Shown here: positions 35,159-44,036 of the stretch, piece after piece
How positions within the stretch are numbered: position 1 is the stretch's first letter
How the letters are laid out: each line of letters opens with the position of its first letter
Program-made: the position numbers and the translations under genes
The notes under the pieces: generated by a model
Database searches by the model: none
What the model saw: only the letters and a program-made list of their open reading frames with translations
Told to the model about the DNA's origin: nothing
DNA from: Micromonospora sp. WMMA1363
Lineage (GTDB): Bacteria > Actinomycetota > Actinomycetes > Mycobacteriales > Micromonosporaceae
Direction: 5' to 3'
Length of the DNA stretch: 64,000 nt
Assembly: GCF_030345795.1 (NCBI RefSeq)
Contig: NZ_JAUALB010000001.1
Span: 2,289,001-2,353,000 of the forward strand

Positions 35159-38100
35159 TCAACGGAAGTCACGCGACGCGGGGCTGACCGGCGGGTCGAT
35201 CACGTCCAACCGATCGGCCGTGAGGTTGATCACCCCCTCGTGACGCTGCAACCGCCCGCGGACCACCAGCGCGACGCTGGTCCTGGCCACCCGCCGGTAA
35301 CGCTGCCACAGCCCGGGCGAGCAGGTGACGTTGAGCATCCCGGTCTCGTCCTCCAGGTTGAGGAAGGTGACGCCACCCGCCGTCGCCGGACGCTGCCGGT
35401 GGGTGACGATCCCGCCGACCCGGATCCGCCGACCCGGCTCCACCCGACCGAGCCGGGCGATCGGCACCGCGCCCAGCGCGTCGAGCTGGTCCCGGACAAA
35501 CCTGGCCGGGTGGCTCTCCGGCGACAGCCCGGTCGCCCACACGTCCGCAACGAGGCGGTCGACCGCCTCCATCCCAGGCAGGGTCGGCGCGGTCGCGCCG
35601 GTCACCGTGGCGGGCAGGCGACCCGGCCGGTCCTGGGCCGCAGCCCCGGCCGCCCAGAGCGCCTGCCGCCGGGTCAGGCCGAAGCACGCGAAGGCGTCCG
35701 CGGTGGCGAGCGCCTCCAGCTGCGCGGCGGTGAGACCCACCCGGCGGGCCAGATCCGGCATGTCCCGGTACGGCCCGTGTGCCACGCGTTCGGCCTCGAT
35801 CCGTTCGGCCACCTCCGCGCCGAGGGTACGCACGCCGGACAGCCCAAGGCGGACGGCCGGCCCGCCCAGCCCCCAGGCGTGTGGCGGCTCCCCCGCCACG
35901 CTGCCCCACCGGGTGTCCGGGGTGGACTCCAGGACGGCCTTGGCGCCGCTGGCGTTGATATCCGGCCGGCGCACCTCCACCCCGTGCCGGCGGGCGTCGT
36001 CGACCAGGGTCTGCGGCGAGTAGAAACCCATCGGCTGGGCACCCAGCAGCGCGGCCAGGAACGGGCCCGGGTGGTAGCGCTTGAGCCAGGAGCTGGCGTA
36101 CACCAGGTAGGCGAAACTCATCGCGTGGCTCTCCGGGAAGCCGTAGCTGGCGAACGCGGTGAGCTTGCGGTAGACGTCGTCGGCCAGCTCACCGGTGATG
36201 CCCCGCTCGGCCATCCCGGCGTAGAGCCGGTCGGCGATCCGTGCCATCCGCTCCACCGAGCGCTTGGCGCCCATCGCCCGGCGCAGTTGGTCGGCCTCGG
36301 CCGCGTCGAAGCCGGCCAGGTCCATGGCGAGCTGCATCAGCTGCTCCTGGAACAACGGTACGCCGAGGGTCTTCTCCAGCGCGTTGCGCATCAGCGGGTG
36401 CGGGAAGGTGACCGGCTCCTGGCCGTTCTTGCGCCGGATGTACGGGTGCACCGAGCCACCCTGGATCGGGCCGGGGCGGATCAGCGCCACCTCCACCACC
36501 AGGTCGTAGAACTCACGGGGCTTGAGCCGGGGCAGGGTGGCCATCTGGGCGCGGCTCTCCACCTGGAACACCCCGACCGAGTCGGCCCGGCAGAGCATGT
36601 CGTAGACCTCGGGGTCGTTCAGGGTCATGTCGCCCAGATCGAGCCTGGACCCGATCATGTCGTAGCCGTAGCGCAGCGCCGAGAGCATGCCGAGGCCGAG
36701 CAGGTCGAACTTGACCAGCCCGACCGAGGCGCAGTCGTCCTTGTCCCACTGAAGCACGCTGCGGCCGGGCATCCGGGCCCACTCCACCGGGCAGACCTCG
36801 ATCACCGGCCGGTCGCAGATCACCATGCCGCCGGAGTGGATCCCCAGGTGCCTCGGGAACGTCTGGAGTTCGTTCGCGTACGCGACCACCTGCTCGGGGA
36901 TGTCCGCCACGTCGACCGCGGCCACCGACCCCCAACGGTCGATCTGCTTGCTCCAGGCGTCCTGCTGGCCGGGCGAGAAGCCGAACGCCTTCGCCACGTC
37001 CCGCACCGCCGACCGGGGTCGATACGAGATGACGTTGGCGACCTGGGCGGTGTGCTCCCGGCCGTACCGGGCGTAGACGTGCTGGATGACCTCCTCCCGG
37101 CGGTCGGACTCGATGTCCACGTCGATGTCCGGCGGCCCGTCGCGTTCCGGTGCGAGGAAGCGTTCGAAGAGCAGCCGGTGCCGCACGGCGTCCACATTGG
37201 TGATCCGCAGCGCGTAGCAGACCGCCGAGTTGGCTGCCGAGCCCCGGCCCTGGCAGTAGATGTCCCGCTCCCGGCAGAACGTGACGATGTCGTAGACCAC
37301 CAGGAAGTAGCCGGGGAAACCCAGCTCCTCGATCATGTTCAGCTCGTGTTCCAGTTGCGCGTACGCCTCGGGGTGCGCCTCCGGCGGGCCGTACCGTTCC
37401 CCCGCGCCCTGCCCGGTCAGGTGGCGCAGCCAGCTCATCTCGGTGTGCCCCGGCGGCACCGGGTACGCCGGCAGCTCCGGCGCCACGAGCTGCAGATCGA
37501 AGGCGAGCTCCGCGCCGAACTCGGCGGCTCGGGCCACGGCCCCCGGGTACCCGGCGAACCGAGCCGCCATCTCGGCGCCGCTGCGCAGATGGGCGGTGCC
37601 GGCGGCGGGCAGCCAGCCGTCGATCTCGTCCAGGCTGCGCCGGGCCCGGACCGCGGCGAGCGTCGTGGCCAGCCGGCGCCGGCCGGGGGTGGCATAGTGC
37701 ACGTTGTTGGTGGCCACCGTCGGTAGCCCGGCGGCGGCGGCCAGCTCGGCGAGGGCGTCGTTGCGGTCGGCGTCGACCGGGTGCCCGTGGTCGGTCAGCT
37801 CCACCGCCACCGTCTCGGCGCCGAAGAGCGCGGTCAGCCGGTCCAACTCCCGGGCCGCCGCGTCGACACCCCCGGTGAGCAGGGCTGCCGGCACGTGGCC
37901 CTTGCGGCATCCGGTGAGCACCAGTACGTGGTCACGCAGCTCGGCGGCGACCTCCGCCAGCTCCCCGTAGACCGGGCGCCCCTTCTCACCGCCGCGCAGC
38001 TGGGCGCGGGAGATGGTGGCGGCCAGCCGCGCGTACCCCTCGTGGCCGTGCGCGAGCAGCAGCAGGTGCCGCCCGAGCGGATCCGGTTCGCCGCTCTGCG

Positions 38101-38572
38101 GGCCGGGCAGGTCGAGGGAGAGTTCCGCGCCGAAGACCGTCGGCAGGTGCAGGGCGCGGGCCGCCTCGGCGAAGCGCACCACGCCGTGGAAGCCGTCGTG
38201 GTCGGTCACCGCGAGAGCGGTGAGCCCGAGCCGGGCGGCCTCCTCGGCCAGTTCCTCCGGATGGCTGGCGCCGTCGAGGAAGCTGAAGTTGGTGTGCGTG
38301 TGCAGCTCCGCGTACGGCACCGCACCGTACGGGCGACTCAACGCGGGCGGCTCGTAGTGCTGGCGCTTGCGGGTCCACACCGGGGCGTCCCCGCCGTCGG
38401 CATCCACCGTTAGGGGGTCCACCACGTGCAGATGCCGCCCCCGCCGGCCGCTCCCGCCCCGGCCTCCCCGACCGGAGCCGGACAGCGGGGCGCCGGACCC
38501 CTGGCCCTCACCCCGACCGGAGAGCACGCGCTCCAGCTCGGACCAGGGAAGATCCGGGTTGTGGAAGCTCAT
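35159..38572 (-). CDS. dnaE2: Error-prone DNA polymerase DnaE2
   Basis: A C-family polymerase III alpha subunit of the mutagenic DnaE2 type, 1137 residues. The PHP domain begins YAELHTHTNFSFLDGAS, the palm acids are in GPPDIDVDIESDRREEVIQHV, and RALAWAP-type features are replaced by the DnaE2 order. VDLVVEVALIRPGPIQGG-like text near the fingers and an OB domain near the end (RIRVGGIVTHRQRPATAGG) complete it. Length about 1100 and linkage to imuA'/imuB distinguish it from the replicative DnaE1. Start MSFHNPDLPWSELERVLSG at 38572. In mycobacteria DnaE2 with ImuA' and ImuB makes the SOS-induced mutasome. Confidence 0.95.
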   Translation of the reverse strand: MSFHNPDLPWSELERVLSGRGEGQGSGAPLSGSGRGGRGGSGRRGRHLHVVDPLTVDADGGDAPVWTRKRQHYEPPALSRPYGAVPYAELHTHTNFSFLDGASHPEELAEEAARLGLTALAVTDHDGFHGVVRFAEAARALHLPTVFGAELSLDLPGPQSGEPDPLGRHLLLLAHGHEGYARLAATISRAQLRGGEKGRPVYGELAEVAAELRDHVLVLTGCRKGHVPAALLTGGVDAAARELDRLTALFGAETVAVELTDHGHPVDADRNDALAELAAAAGLPTVATNNVHYATPGRRRLATTLAAVRARRSLDEIDGWLPAAGTAHLRSGAEMAARFAGYPGAVARAAEFGAELAFDLQLVAPELPAYPVPPGHTEMSWLRHLTGQGAGERYGPPEAHPEAYAQLEHELNMIEELGFPGYFLVVYDIVTFCRERDIYCQGRGSAANSAVCYALRITNVDAVRHRLLFERFLAPERDGPPDIDVDIESDRREEVIQHVYARYGREHTAQVANVISYRPRSAVRDVAKAFGFSPGQQDAWSKQIDRWGSVAAVDVADIPEQVVAYANELQTFPRHLGIHSGGMVICDRPVIEVCPVEWARMPGRSVLQWDKDDCASVGLVKFDLLGLGMLSALRYGYDMIGSRLDLGDMTLNDPEVYDMLCRADSVGVFQVESRAQMATLPRLKPREFYDLVVEVALIRPGPIQGGSVHPYIRRKNGQEPVTFPHPLMRNALEKTLGVPLFQEQLMQLAMDLAGFDAAEADQLRRAMGAKRSVERMARIADRLYAGMAERGITGELADDVYRKLTAFASYGFPESHAMSFAYLVYASSWLKRYHPGPFLAALLGAQPMGFYSPQTLVDDARRHGVEVRRPDINASGAKAVLESTPDTRWGSVAGEPPHAWGLGGPAVRLGLSGVRTLGAEVAERIEAERVAHGPYRDMPDLARRVGLTAAQLEALATADAFACFGLTRRQALWAAGAAAQDRPGRLPATVTGATAPTLPGMEAVDRLVADVWATGLSPESHPARFVRDQLDALGAVPIARLGRVEPGRRIRVGGIVTHRQRPATAGGVTFLNLEDETGMLNVTCSPGLWQRYRRVARTSVALVVRGRLQRHEGVINLTADRLDVIDPPVSPASRDFR

Positions 38573-38630
38573 CCGACGCCTCCCGGGCCGGTCGGGCCGG
38601 TCGGACAACTCTGGAGAAGAAGAACTGTCA

Positions 38631-38682
38631 GTGAGCGATATGACTGCCAGCCATAGATATGCCGGACCGTCATATCGCTCAC
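38631..38682. repeat. Perfect 14-bp inverted repeat upstream of dnaE2
   Basis: GTGAGCGATATGAC (38631-38644) and GTCATATCGCTCAC (38669-38682) are perfect reverse complements around a 24-base spacer containing CATAGATATG. The element is strikingly AT-richer than its surroundings and lies about 60 bases upstream of dnaE2 in the 234-bp gap after imuB. It looks like a small mobile or REP-type palindrome, or a hairpin that separates dnaE2 from imuB transcription. Confidence 0.85.
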
Positions 38683-38806
38683 CGAAGCATTCGCTTCCCT
38701 CGGCCGTGACGGCCCGTAGCCGCCGTCCCCGACGGGTCGCGGACCGACCGGATGGACGGTGGACGGGGCGGTGGACGGGGCGGTGGCTAGCCGGACGACG
38801 CGATCG

Positions 38807-40384
38807 TCAGTCATAGATCGCCTCCACCAACCACCGGCCGCCCTCGACCGCCAGCAGCAGGGCGGCGCCGTCGGCGAGGCACGCCTGGAACCGGGCCCGC
38901 CGCCGGGCCTCCGCCGGCGCCCACCAGCGCTCGTCGACCGGCCATGGGCCGGTCCACCCGATGATCTCCGCCGATTGGCCGGCCCCGACGGCGAGCCGTG
39001 CCGGTGCCGCGCTCACCGCCAGGCGGGCACTGACCACGACCAGCTCGCCGGTCGCGTCGCGCACGGTAGCGGCAAGCGGTTCGGGGAACACCACCGCCGG
39101 GGCCGGCGGCGGAAGCCGGCCCGGCCACGGCGGATCCCCCACCCGGCCCCCCGGCCGGGCGGGGACGCGCTCGTCGCCCCACGGCACCAGACGCACCTGG
39201 TCGGGCAGGGAACGCCCGCCGCCGAGCACCGCCGTCACCACCGCCTCGGGGCCGAGGATTCCCTGGACCCGACTCAACGCCCGGTGGGCCCGCTCCCGCT
39301 CCTCACCGGCCTCCCCCCACAGACCCGGTTGCAGAGCACCCTGGGCGATCACCCCGTCGGGGACCAGCCGCAGTCGGGTGATGCCGGCGGTCGGCCGGGC
39401 CGGGCGGGCGCCCGCCCGGCCCGGCCGACCGCCGGAGAGCCAGCCGTCGAGCTGCCACCGCACCCGGTCGGCGATCGCGGCGGCGGTGAGCAGACCGTCG
39501 TGCCGCCAGACCCGGTGCAGCTCCTGGCCGTGCGCGGTCACCGCCTCGATGCCGAGCCGGGTGCAGGCCAGTCCGTGCGCGGCGAGGCGGTCGTGCAGCC
39601 GCTCGGCCAGCGCGCGGGCAACAAAGGCCGCCGCGTCGACCCGGTCCAGGGGGTCGTCCTGATCGGCGGTGACGGCAAGGTCGGCCGGAGGCTGCCGGAC
39701 CGCGAGCGGCCGGTGATCCCGCCCCGCCGCCAGCCGGTGGGCCAGCGCACCGTCGAAGCCGAACCGGGCCAGCACGTCGCCGGCGGGCAGCGCGGCGAAG
39801 CCGCCGAGGGTACGCACGCCGAGCCGGCGCAGCAGGTCGGCCAGCGCGGGACGACCGAGTGCCTCGACCGGCAGGTCGACGAGGAACCGCGGCGTCCCGC
39901 CCGGCGGCACGACCCGACCGGAGCGGGCGGCCAGCCCTGCGGCGAAGACCCCGTCGGCGACGCCGACCTGGCTCTCCACCACGCAGGCCTGGGCGACGTG
40001 TTCGACGATCCGCTCCGCCGCCGCCTCCTCGCCACCGAGGAAGCGGCTGGGCCCACGAGCCGCCACCGCGCACGCCCCCGGGCGGACCACCTCGACGCCG
40101 GCCACCAGCTCCTCGACCGCGGCCACCACCGGTTCGAACGCCCGGGCGTCCCGCACGGGGTCATGGTCGACGACGGTGAGCCGAGGGCACCTGCCCTGCG
40201 CCTCCCGCTTACGCAGCCCCCGGCGCACCCCCTCGGCGCGGGCCTGCTCCGAACACGCGACCACCCGGTTGGCGTGCAGCACCGCGACCAGGCCGGTGGC
40301 CGGTACCCCGTCGACGATCTCGGCGGCGATCACCGGCCAGTCCGGGCACCAGAGCACCAGCGTCCGGACCGGTACGGCGGTCAT
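38807..40384 (-). CDS. imuB: ImuB, Y-family-like mutasome protein
   Basis: ImuB is a catalytically inactive Y-family homologue that links DnaE2 to the beta clamp. The 525-residue product has a Y-family fold from RTLVLWCPDWPVIAAEIV onward, but the usual first acidic motif (DxDAFF) is replaced by WCPDWPV, and the second acidic pair is not present in order, as expected for ImuB. VATLRRLGVRTLGGFAALP-like helix-hairpin-helix text lies near 190-210. A 52-bp perfect DNA palindrome codes for residues around SGGRPGRAGARPARPTAG. Its ATG overlaps the imuA' stop by ATGA. Confidence 0.92.
   Translation of the reverse strand: MTAVPVRTLVLWCPDWPVIAAEIVDGVPATGLVAVLHANRVVACSEQARAEGVRRGLRKREAQGRCPRLTVVDHDPVRDARAFEPVVAAVEELVAGVEVVRPGACAVAARGPSRFLGGEEAAAERIVEHVAQACVVESQVGVADGVFAAGLAARSGRVVPPGGTPRFLVDLPVEALGRPALADLLRRLGVRTLGGFAALPAGDVLARFGFDGALAHRLAAGRDHRPLAVRQPPADLAVTADQDDPLDRVDAAAFVARALAERLHDRLAAHGLACTRLGIEAVTAHGQELHRVWRHDGLLTAAAIADRVRWQLDGWLSGGRPGRAGARPARPTAGITRLRLVPDGVIAQGALQPGLWGEAGEERERAHRALSRVQGILGPEAVVTAVLGGGRSLPDQVRLVPWGDERVPARPGGRVGDPPWPGRLPPPAPAVVFPEPLAATVRDATGELVVVSARLAVSAAPARLAVGAGQSAEIIGWTGPWPVDERWWAPAEARRRARFQACLADGAALLLAVEGGRWLVEAIYD
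39384..39435. repeat. Perfect 52-bp palindrome inside imuB
   Basis: Two 26-base arms (39384-39409 and 39410-39435) are exact reverse complements with no spacer; the centre is GGGCGGGC/GCCCGCCC. All bases but two are G or C. It stays in frame with imuB and codes for a Gly/Arg/Pro/Ala-rich insertion in the linker before ITRLRLVPDG. Confidence 0.92.
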
Positions 40385-41172
40385 GCCGGCCCGACCAGGG
40401 TGAGCGCTCGTGGAGACGGCTCGGCGGCGGAGGTCGGCGGCACCGCACGGAGCCGACCGGCGGCCGACCGACCGGTGACCGAGGCGACCGAGGGGCCGAG
40501 GGCCGGACGCGGGATGACCCGGGTCAGCGCGTCACCGGGCAGCCAGACCGTCGCCTCTCGGGGGCGCGCGGCAGCGCCCCGGCCCCGTGCCGAGACGGTG
40601 AGCTCCCGACGCCGCAGTCGGCCCCTCCCGGCGCCGAGTCCCTCCCAGACCCCCCGGATCACCTCGAGGGTCACGTCGGCACCGTCCCATCGCCCGTACG
40701 GGACGAGGACGCTGCCTCGCTGCCGGGCCCGGGCGGCCAGCCGGATGGCGGCCGAGGCGGATACCGCGGCCGGCACCGCGGCGACCACGACGTCCACCCC
40801 GTCGATCAGCGCGGCGACCACGGTGGCCCACTCCGGCCCCGGATGCGGCACCAGGGCGAGCCGATCCAGGGCGACGCCGAGCTCGGCGGCGGCACCCGCC
40901 CCGAAGGTCGGCACCCCGACCACGGCGCACCACGAGCCGGCTCGGGACGCCTCGGCGAGCAGCGCCAACACCAGGGAGGTGGCGCCGCCATGTCGGGGCT
41001 GGCCGGCGGCGACCGCGACCGTGCTGCCGCGGCGTAACCCCCGGTTGGGCAGCAGGCCGGTCAGCTCGGGGGCCACCGGCAGCACCCGGTGGCCACCCGC
41101 CGGATCCGATGCGCTCGCCGGGCGCACCAGGCCCGCCAGTGCGGCGGAACCGACCACCATGCGGCCCGCCAT
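40381..41172 (-). CDS. imuA': ImuA' (RecA-like mutasome accessory protein)
   Basis: A 263-residue protein in the position and with the character of ImuA', the RecA-fold partner of ImuB and DnaE2. The N-terminal half has HRVLPVAPELTGLLPNRGLRRGSTVAVA, typical of the ImuA'/SulA-like RecA homologues. The Walker A region is degenerate (AAGQPRHGGATSLVLALLAEA), followed by VDVVVAAVPAAVSASAAIRLAAR. A basic C-terminus follows. The ATG at 41172 has AGGGGG upstream; a second ATG at 41160 is possible. It overlaps imuB and follows the SAV_6107 gene by 57 bases. Confidence 0.88.
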   Translation of the reverse strand: MAGRMVVGSAALAGLVRPASASDPAGGHRVLPVAPELTGLLPNRGLRRGSTVAVAAGQPRHGGATSLVLALLAEASRAGSWCAVVGVPTFGAGAAAELGVALDRLALVPHPGPEWATVVAALIDGVDVVVAAVPAAVSASAAIRLAARARQRGSVLVPYGRWDGADVTLEVIRGVWEGLGAGRGRLRRRELTVSARGRGAAARPREATVWLPGDALTRVIPRPALGPSVASVTGRSAAGRLRAVPPTSAAEPSPRALTLVGPA

Positions 41173-41229
41173 CGGACCTACCCCCTGTCGTGCTGCTGTG
41201 CGCTGTGCTGCTGTCAACCGAACCGGAGA

Positions 41230-41679
41230 TCAGGCCGCGAGGTCGTCGAGTGCCGGTTGGTGGACCACGCCGAGCGCGGTCTCCACCACCGTCACGAACT
41301 CCTCCGCGGCGCGCAGCAGGTCGTCGGCCTCCCGGGCGGTGACGACCCGCGGGATACCGGCCTCGGCGGCGGCACGCTTGCTGGCGCCGAGGGCGAAGAA
41401 CCGGGCCCACTCGTCGAGCTCGGGGGCGACACCGGAGAGCAGGACCCAGACGCTGGTGACCCGGTTCCGCCGGGCCGGTGCGGGACGGGCGCGCGCGGCG
41501 AGCAGGGCCGCGGCGGCGCGCAGGGCGGCCACGTGGGCCGCCGCGTAGCGGAGCCCGTCCGGACCGGTCCGGACGGCCTCGGCCAGCCCCTGGCGGGCGA
41601 CCGCGAGAAGCTGGGCGGGAGTGCGGTGCGGCAGCGCATGCGCCGGCACCGTCGGTGCCTGAGCCGGGTTGGTCGGCAT
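41230..41679 (-). CDS. SAV_6107 family HEPN protein
   Basis: A 149-residue all-helical protein of the SAV_6107 family, a HEPN-type domain found next to imuA'-imuB in actinobacteria. Family features are RTPAQLLAVARQGLAEA, RYAAAHVAALRAAAALLAAR and VWVLLSGVAPELDEWARFFA, ending ADDLLRAAEEFV. The canonical HEPN R-x4-6-H catalytic motif is not clearly present, so RNase activity is not implied. ATG 41679 has a GGAGGAG site. As first gene before imuA' it is probably part of the DNA-damage operon; its role there is unknown. Confidence 0.88.
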   Translation of the reverse strand: MPTNPAQAPTVPAHALPHRTPAQLLAVARQGLAEAVRTGPDGLRYAAAHVAALRAAAALLAARARPAPARRNRVTSVWVLLSGVAPELDEWARFFALGASKRAAAEAGIPRVVTAREADDLLRAAEEFVTVVETALGVVHQPALDDLAA

Positions 41680-42003
41680 GGTCTGTCTCCTCCACATGGC
41701 CGAGGCGCACGCCCGCGACGGAAACCGATCCGCCGGCGGGACCGCCGGGACGAGTGGTGCGGAGGAAGACGCACCGGTGTGGGGCCGGCCGGGTGTGGAC
41801 GCTTCCCCACACCACGCCCGGCCGGCCGGACCGGCGGGTTCGCCGCCCGCCGCCGGGGGTCGAGGGCGACGGGCGACGCTCCTGCCTGACGGGATCCGGA
41901 CTCGCGACTGCCCGGAACCCTGGCGCGACCCGCGGAGCCGCACCCGCCCGGACCAGCGCCGCGAAACACCGCTCCGGACTGCTGGAACGAGTGTACGAGA
42001 CAA

Positions 42004-42019
42004 TCGAACACTCGTTCTA
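42004..42019. promoter_or_regulatory. LexA-type SOS box
   Basis: TCGAACACTCGTTCTA matches the actinobacterial SOS consensus TCGAAC-N4-GTTCGA at 11 of 12 fixed bases. It lies 325 bases upstream of the SAV_6107-imuA'-imuB genes and 139 bases upstream of the divergent ybaK. On the minus strand a TACACT -10-like box sits 8 bases beyond it (41990-41995). The rest of the 478-bp region 41680-42157 shows no gene. Confidence 0.7.
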
Positions 42020-42157
42020 ACTACTGCCGACAGTACACCCTCCTCCCGACGAAAACGCAACGTGTGACGCGCCGGAGGTACGTCCGACGCCGGTACCGGG
42101 CCACCGCACGGCGTGGCCGGCTGAACCTGCGGTGAGCGAACCGGGAAGAATGGCGGC

Positions 42158-42646
42158 ATGCAGCCTCACCCGAACATTCAGGCGGTGCGGGAAGCGCTCG
42201 AGCGTGCGGGCGTGCGTGACGGCTCCGACGCGCCCAGCGCCGTCCGCCTGCTGCCCGACGCGGTGCACACCGCCGCGGCCGCCGCCCAGGCGCTCGGCGT
42301 CGAGGTCGGCCAGATCGCCAACTCGCTGGTCTTCGAGGCCGACGGCGCGCCCCTGCTGGTGCTGACCTCCGGGGCGCACCGGGTGGACACCGCCGGCCTC
42401 GCCGCGTCGATCGGCGTCACCCGGCTGCGCCGGGCCACCCCGGAGTTCGTCCGCGCGCACACCGGACAGGTGATCGGCGGGGTCGCCCCGATCGGCCACC
42501 CGCGGTCGCTACGCACCCTGGTGGACACCGCCCTGGAGAAGTACGACGAGATCTGGGCCGCCGGGGGCGTACCCCGGGCGGTCTTCCCCACCACCTATCC
42601 CGAACTGCTGCGGGTCACCGGCGGCGCTCCGGCCGAGGTCGCGTGA
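42158..42646 (+). CDS. ybaK: YbaK/EbsC-family aminoacyl-tRNA deacylase
   Basis: A 162-residue YbaK/aaRS-associated (INS-like) domain protein. These trans-editing enzymes hydrolyse misacylated tRNA, most often Cys-tRNA(Pro). Marks are AQALGVEVGQIANSLVFEAD, PLLVLTSGAHRVDTAGLA, the basic TGQVIGGVAPIGHPRSLRTLVD and a C-terminal FPTTYPELLRVTGG. Start ATG 42158 (MQPHPNIQAVREALERAG). It is divergent from the SAV_6107 gene and overlaps the next gene by GTGA, placing it at the head of the carotenoid run, although its function is unrelated. Confidence 0.9.
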   Translation: MQPHPNIQAVREALERAGVRDGSDAPSAVRLLPDAVHTAAAAAQALGVEVGQIANSLVFEADGAPLLVLTSGAHRVDTAGLAASIGVTRLRRATPEFVRAHTGQVIGGVAPIGHPRSLRTLVDTALEKYDEIWAAGGVPRAVFPTTYPELLRVTGGAPAEVA

Positions 42647-43470
42647 GCGAGCTCGGCGAGCCGGCCGACCGACTCGGCCCGGCACCCCCCGCCACCGCTG
42701 GACACAGCGGGGTGGGCATGCTCCAGACCGGCCGCGGGGAGCCCGTCCCCGAGCTGGTCACCCTGCACGTGTGGCGCATCGCTCCGGGCAGGCTGCCCGG
42801 GGCGCTGGTCCGGATGGCGCGCGACCCGCGCCGGCTGCGCGCGCTGCCCGGCGTCAGTTTCGCCAAGCTGCTCGGCACCGGCACCGGCACCGGCTTCGGG
42901 CCGGGCGACACGGACCTGACCCGATGGGCGGCGCTGACGGTGTGGGACTCCCCCGCCGCAGCCATCAGCTTCGACAGCTCCCCGGTGGGACGGGCCTGGA
43001 CGCGCATCGCCCATACCGCCGTCCGGGTCGACCTGCACCCGCTCACCAGTCGCGGCGAGTGGTCCGGCCGTCGGCCGTTCGGTGACCCGCCCGGCGGGCA
43101 GGCCCGCGGACCGGTACTCGCGCTGACCCGGGCCCGGCTGCGCCCGACTCGTGCGGTCACCTTCTGGCGGGCGGTCCCTCCGGTGGCCGCCGCGTTGCCC
43201 GCCGCGCCCGGCCTGCTCGCCCGGTTCGGCGTCGGCGAGGCTCCGCTGGGCTGGCAGGGCACGGTCAGTGTGTGGCGCGATCCGGTGGACCTGGTCGCGT
43301 TCGCGTACCGTCACCCGGAGCACCGCGCCGCGATCATCCGGACGCCCGCCGAGGGGTGGTATGCGGAGGAACTCTTCGCGCGGTTCGAGGTACGCGACGT
43401 GGTCGGTGACCGGACGGTGCTGGGATGGGTCGCCGACGGCGACGCGGGTACGGCGAAGGGTGCGGAATGA
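42643..43470 (+). CDS. CrtA-like (spheroidene monooxygenase family) protein
   Basis: A 275-residue protein resembling spheroidene monooxygenase CrtA, which in purple bacteria oxidises acyclic carotenoids. Features are VTLHVWRIAPGRLPGALVRMA, the Phe/Leu-rich FAKLLGTGTG, DLTRWAALTVWDS and the later WQGTVSVWRDPVDLVAFAYR with HRAAIIRTPAEGWYAEELFARF. Start GTG 42643 overlaps ybaK; an ATG at 42718 is a shorter option. Upstream of GNAT, CruF and glycosyltransferase genes with overlapping ends, it probably modifies a carotenoid end group, but the exact reaction cannot be read here. Confidence 0.82.
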   Translation: MSELGEPADRLGPAPPATAGHSGVGMLQTGRGEPVPELVTLHVWRIAPGRLPGALVRMARDPRRLRALPGVSFAKLLGTGTGTGFGPGDTDLTRWAALTVWDSPAAAISFDSSPVGRAWTRIAHTAVRVDLHPLTSRGEWSGRRPFGDPPGGQARGPVLALTRARLRPTRAVTFWRAVPPVAAALPAAPGLLARFGVGEAPLGWQGTVSVWRDPVDLVAFAYRHPEHRAAIIRTPAEGWYAEELFARFEVRDVVGDRTVLGWVADGDAGTAKGAE

Positions 43471-44036
43471 GACTGGTGCGGTGGACACCGGACGATCTCG
43501 TCCGACGGCTGGACGACGTGATGGCCGTCTACGGCGAGGCGATGGGGTACCGCACCGACCTGCTGGAGGCCCGCCGCGGCTACGTCGCCACCCACGTCCG
43601 CCGGCCCGGCTTCCGCGCCATCGCCAGCCTCACCACCGAGGGACACCTGGCCGGCTTCGGCTACGGCTACCTCGGCACGGCGGGCCAGTGGTGGCACGAC
43701 CAGGTGTGGCGGGCGCTGGACCCGGTGGCCCGGCGGCGCTGGCTGAGCACCTGCTTCGAGGTGGTCGAGCTGCACGTCCGGCCGCCCGCGCAGGGGCACG
43801 GCCTCGGCGCGGGCCAGCTGCGTGCGCTGCTCACCATGGCCGAGGGGACAACCACCCTGCTGTCCACGCCGGAGGCCGACGAGCAGCGGTCCCGCGCCTG
43901 GCGGCTGTATCGCCGCTTCGGCTTCGTCGACATCCTGCGCAACTTCCACTTCCCGGGCGACGAACGCCCGTTCGGGGTGCTCGGCCGGGATCTGCCACTG
44001 CCCGCCTCCAACTCCTCCGGGCCGCCCGCGGCGTGA
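43467..44036 (+). CDS. GNAT-family N-acetyltransferase
   Basis: A 189-residue GNAT acetyltransferase. The acetyl-CoA loop is VRPPAQGHGLGAGQLRALL (about 110-128, Q/R-x-x-G-x-G/A pattern), preceded by strand FEVVELHVRP and followed by LLSTPEADEQRSRAWRLYRRFGF, the usual C-terminal GNAT motif. Its ATG overlaps the CrtA-like gene's stop and its end overlaps cruF, so it is co-translated with carotenoid genes. A carotenoid or sugar substrate is possible; alternatively it is a passenger. Confidence 0.88.
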   Translation: MRLVRWTPDDLVRRLDDVMAVYGEAMGYRTDLLEARRGYVATHVRRPGFRAIASLTTEGHLAGFGYGYLGTAGQWWHDQVWRALDPVARRRWLSTCFEVVELHVRPPAQGHGLGAGQLRALLTMAEGTTTLLSTPEADEQRSRAWRLYRRFGFVDILRNFHFPGDERPFGVLGRDLPLPASNSSGPPAA

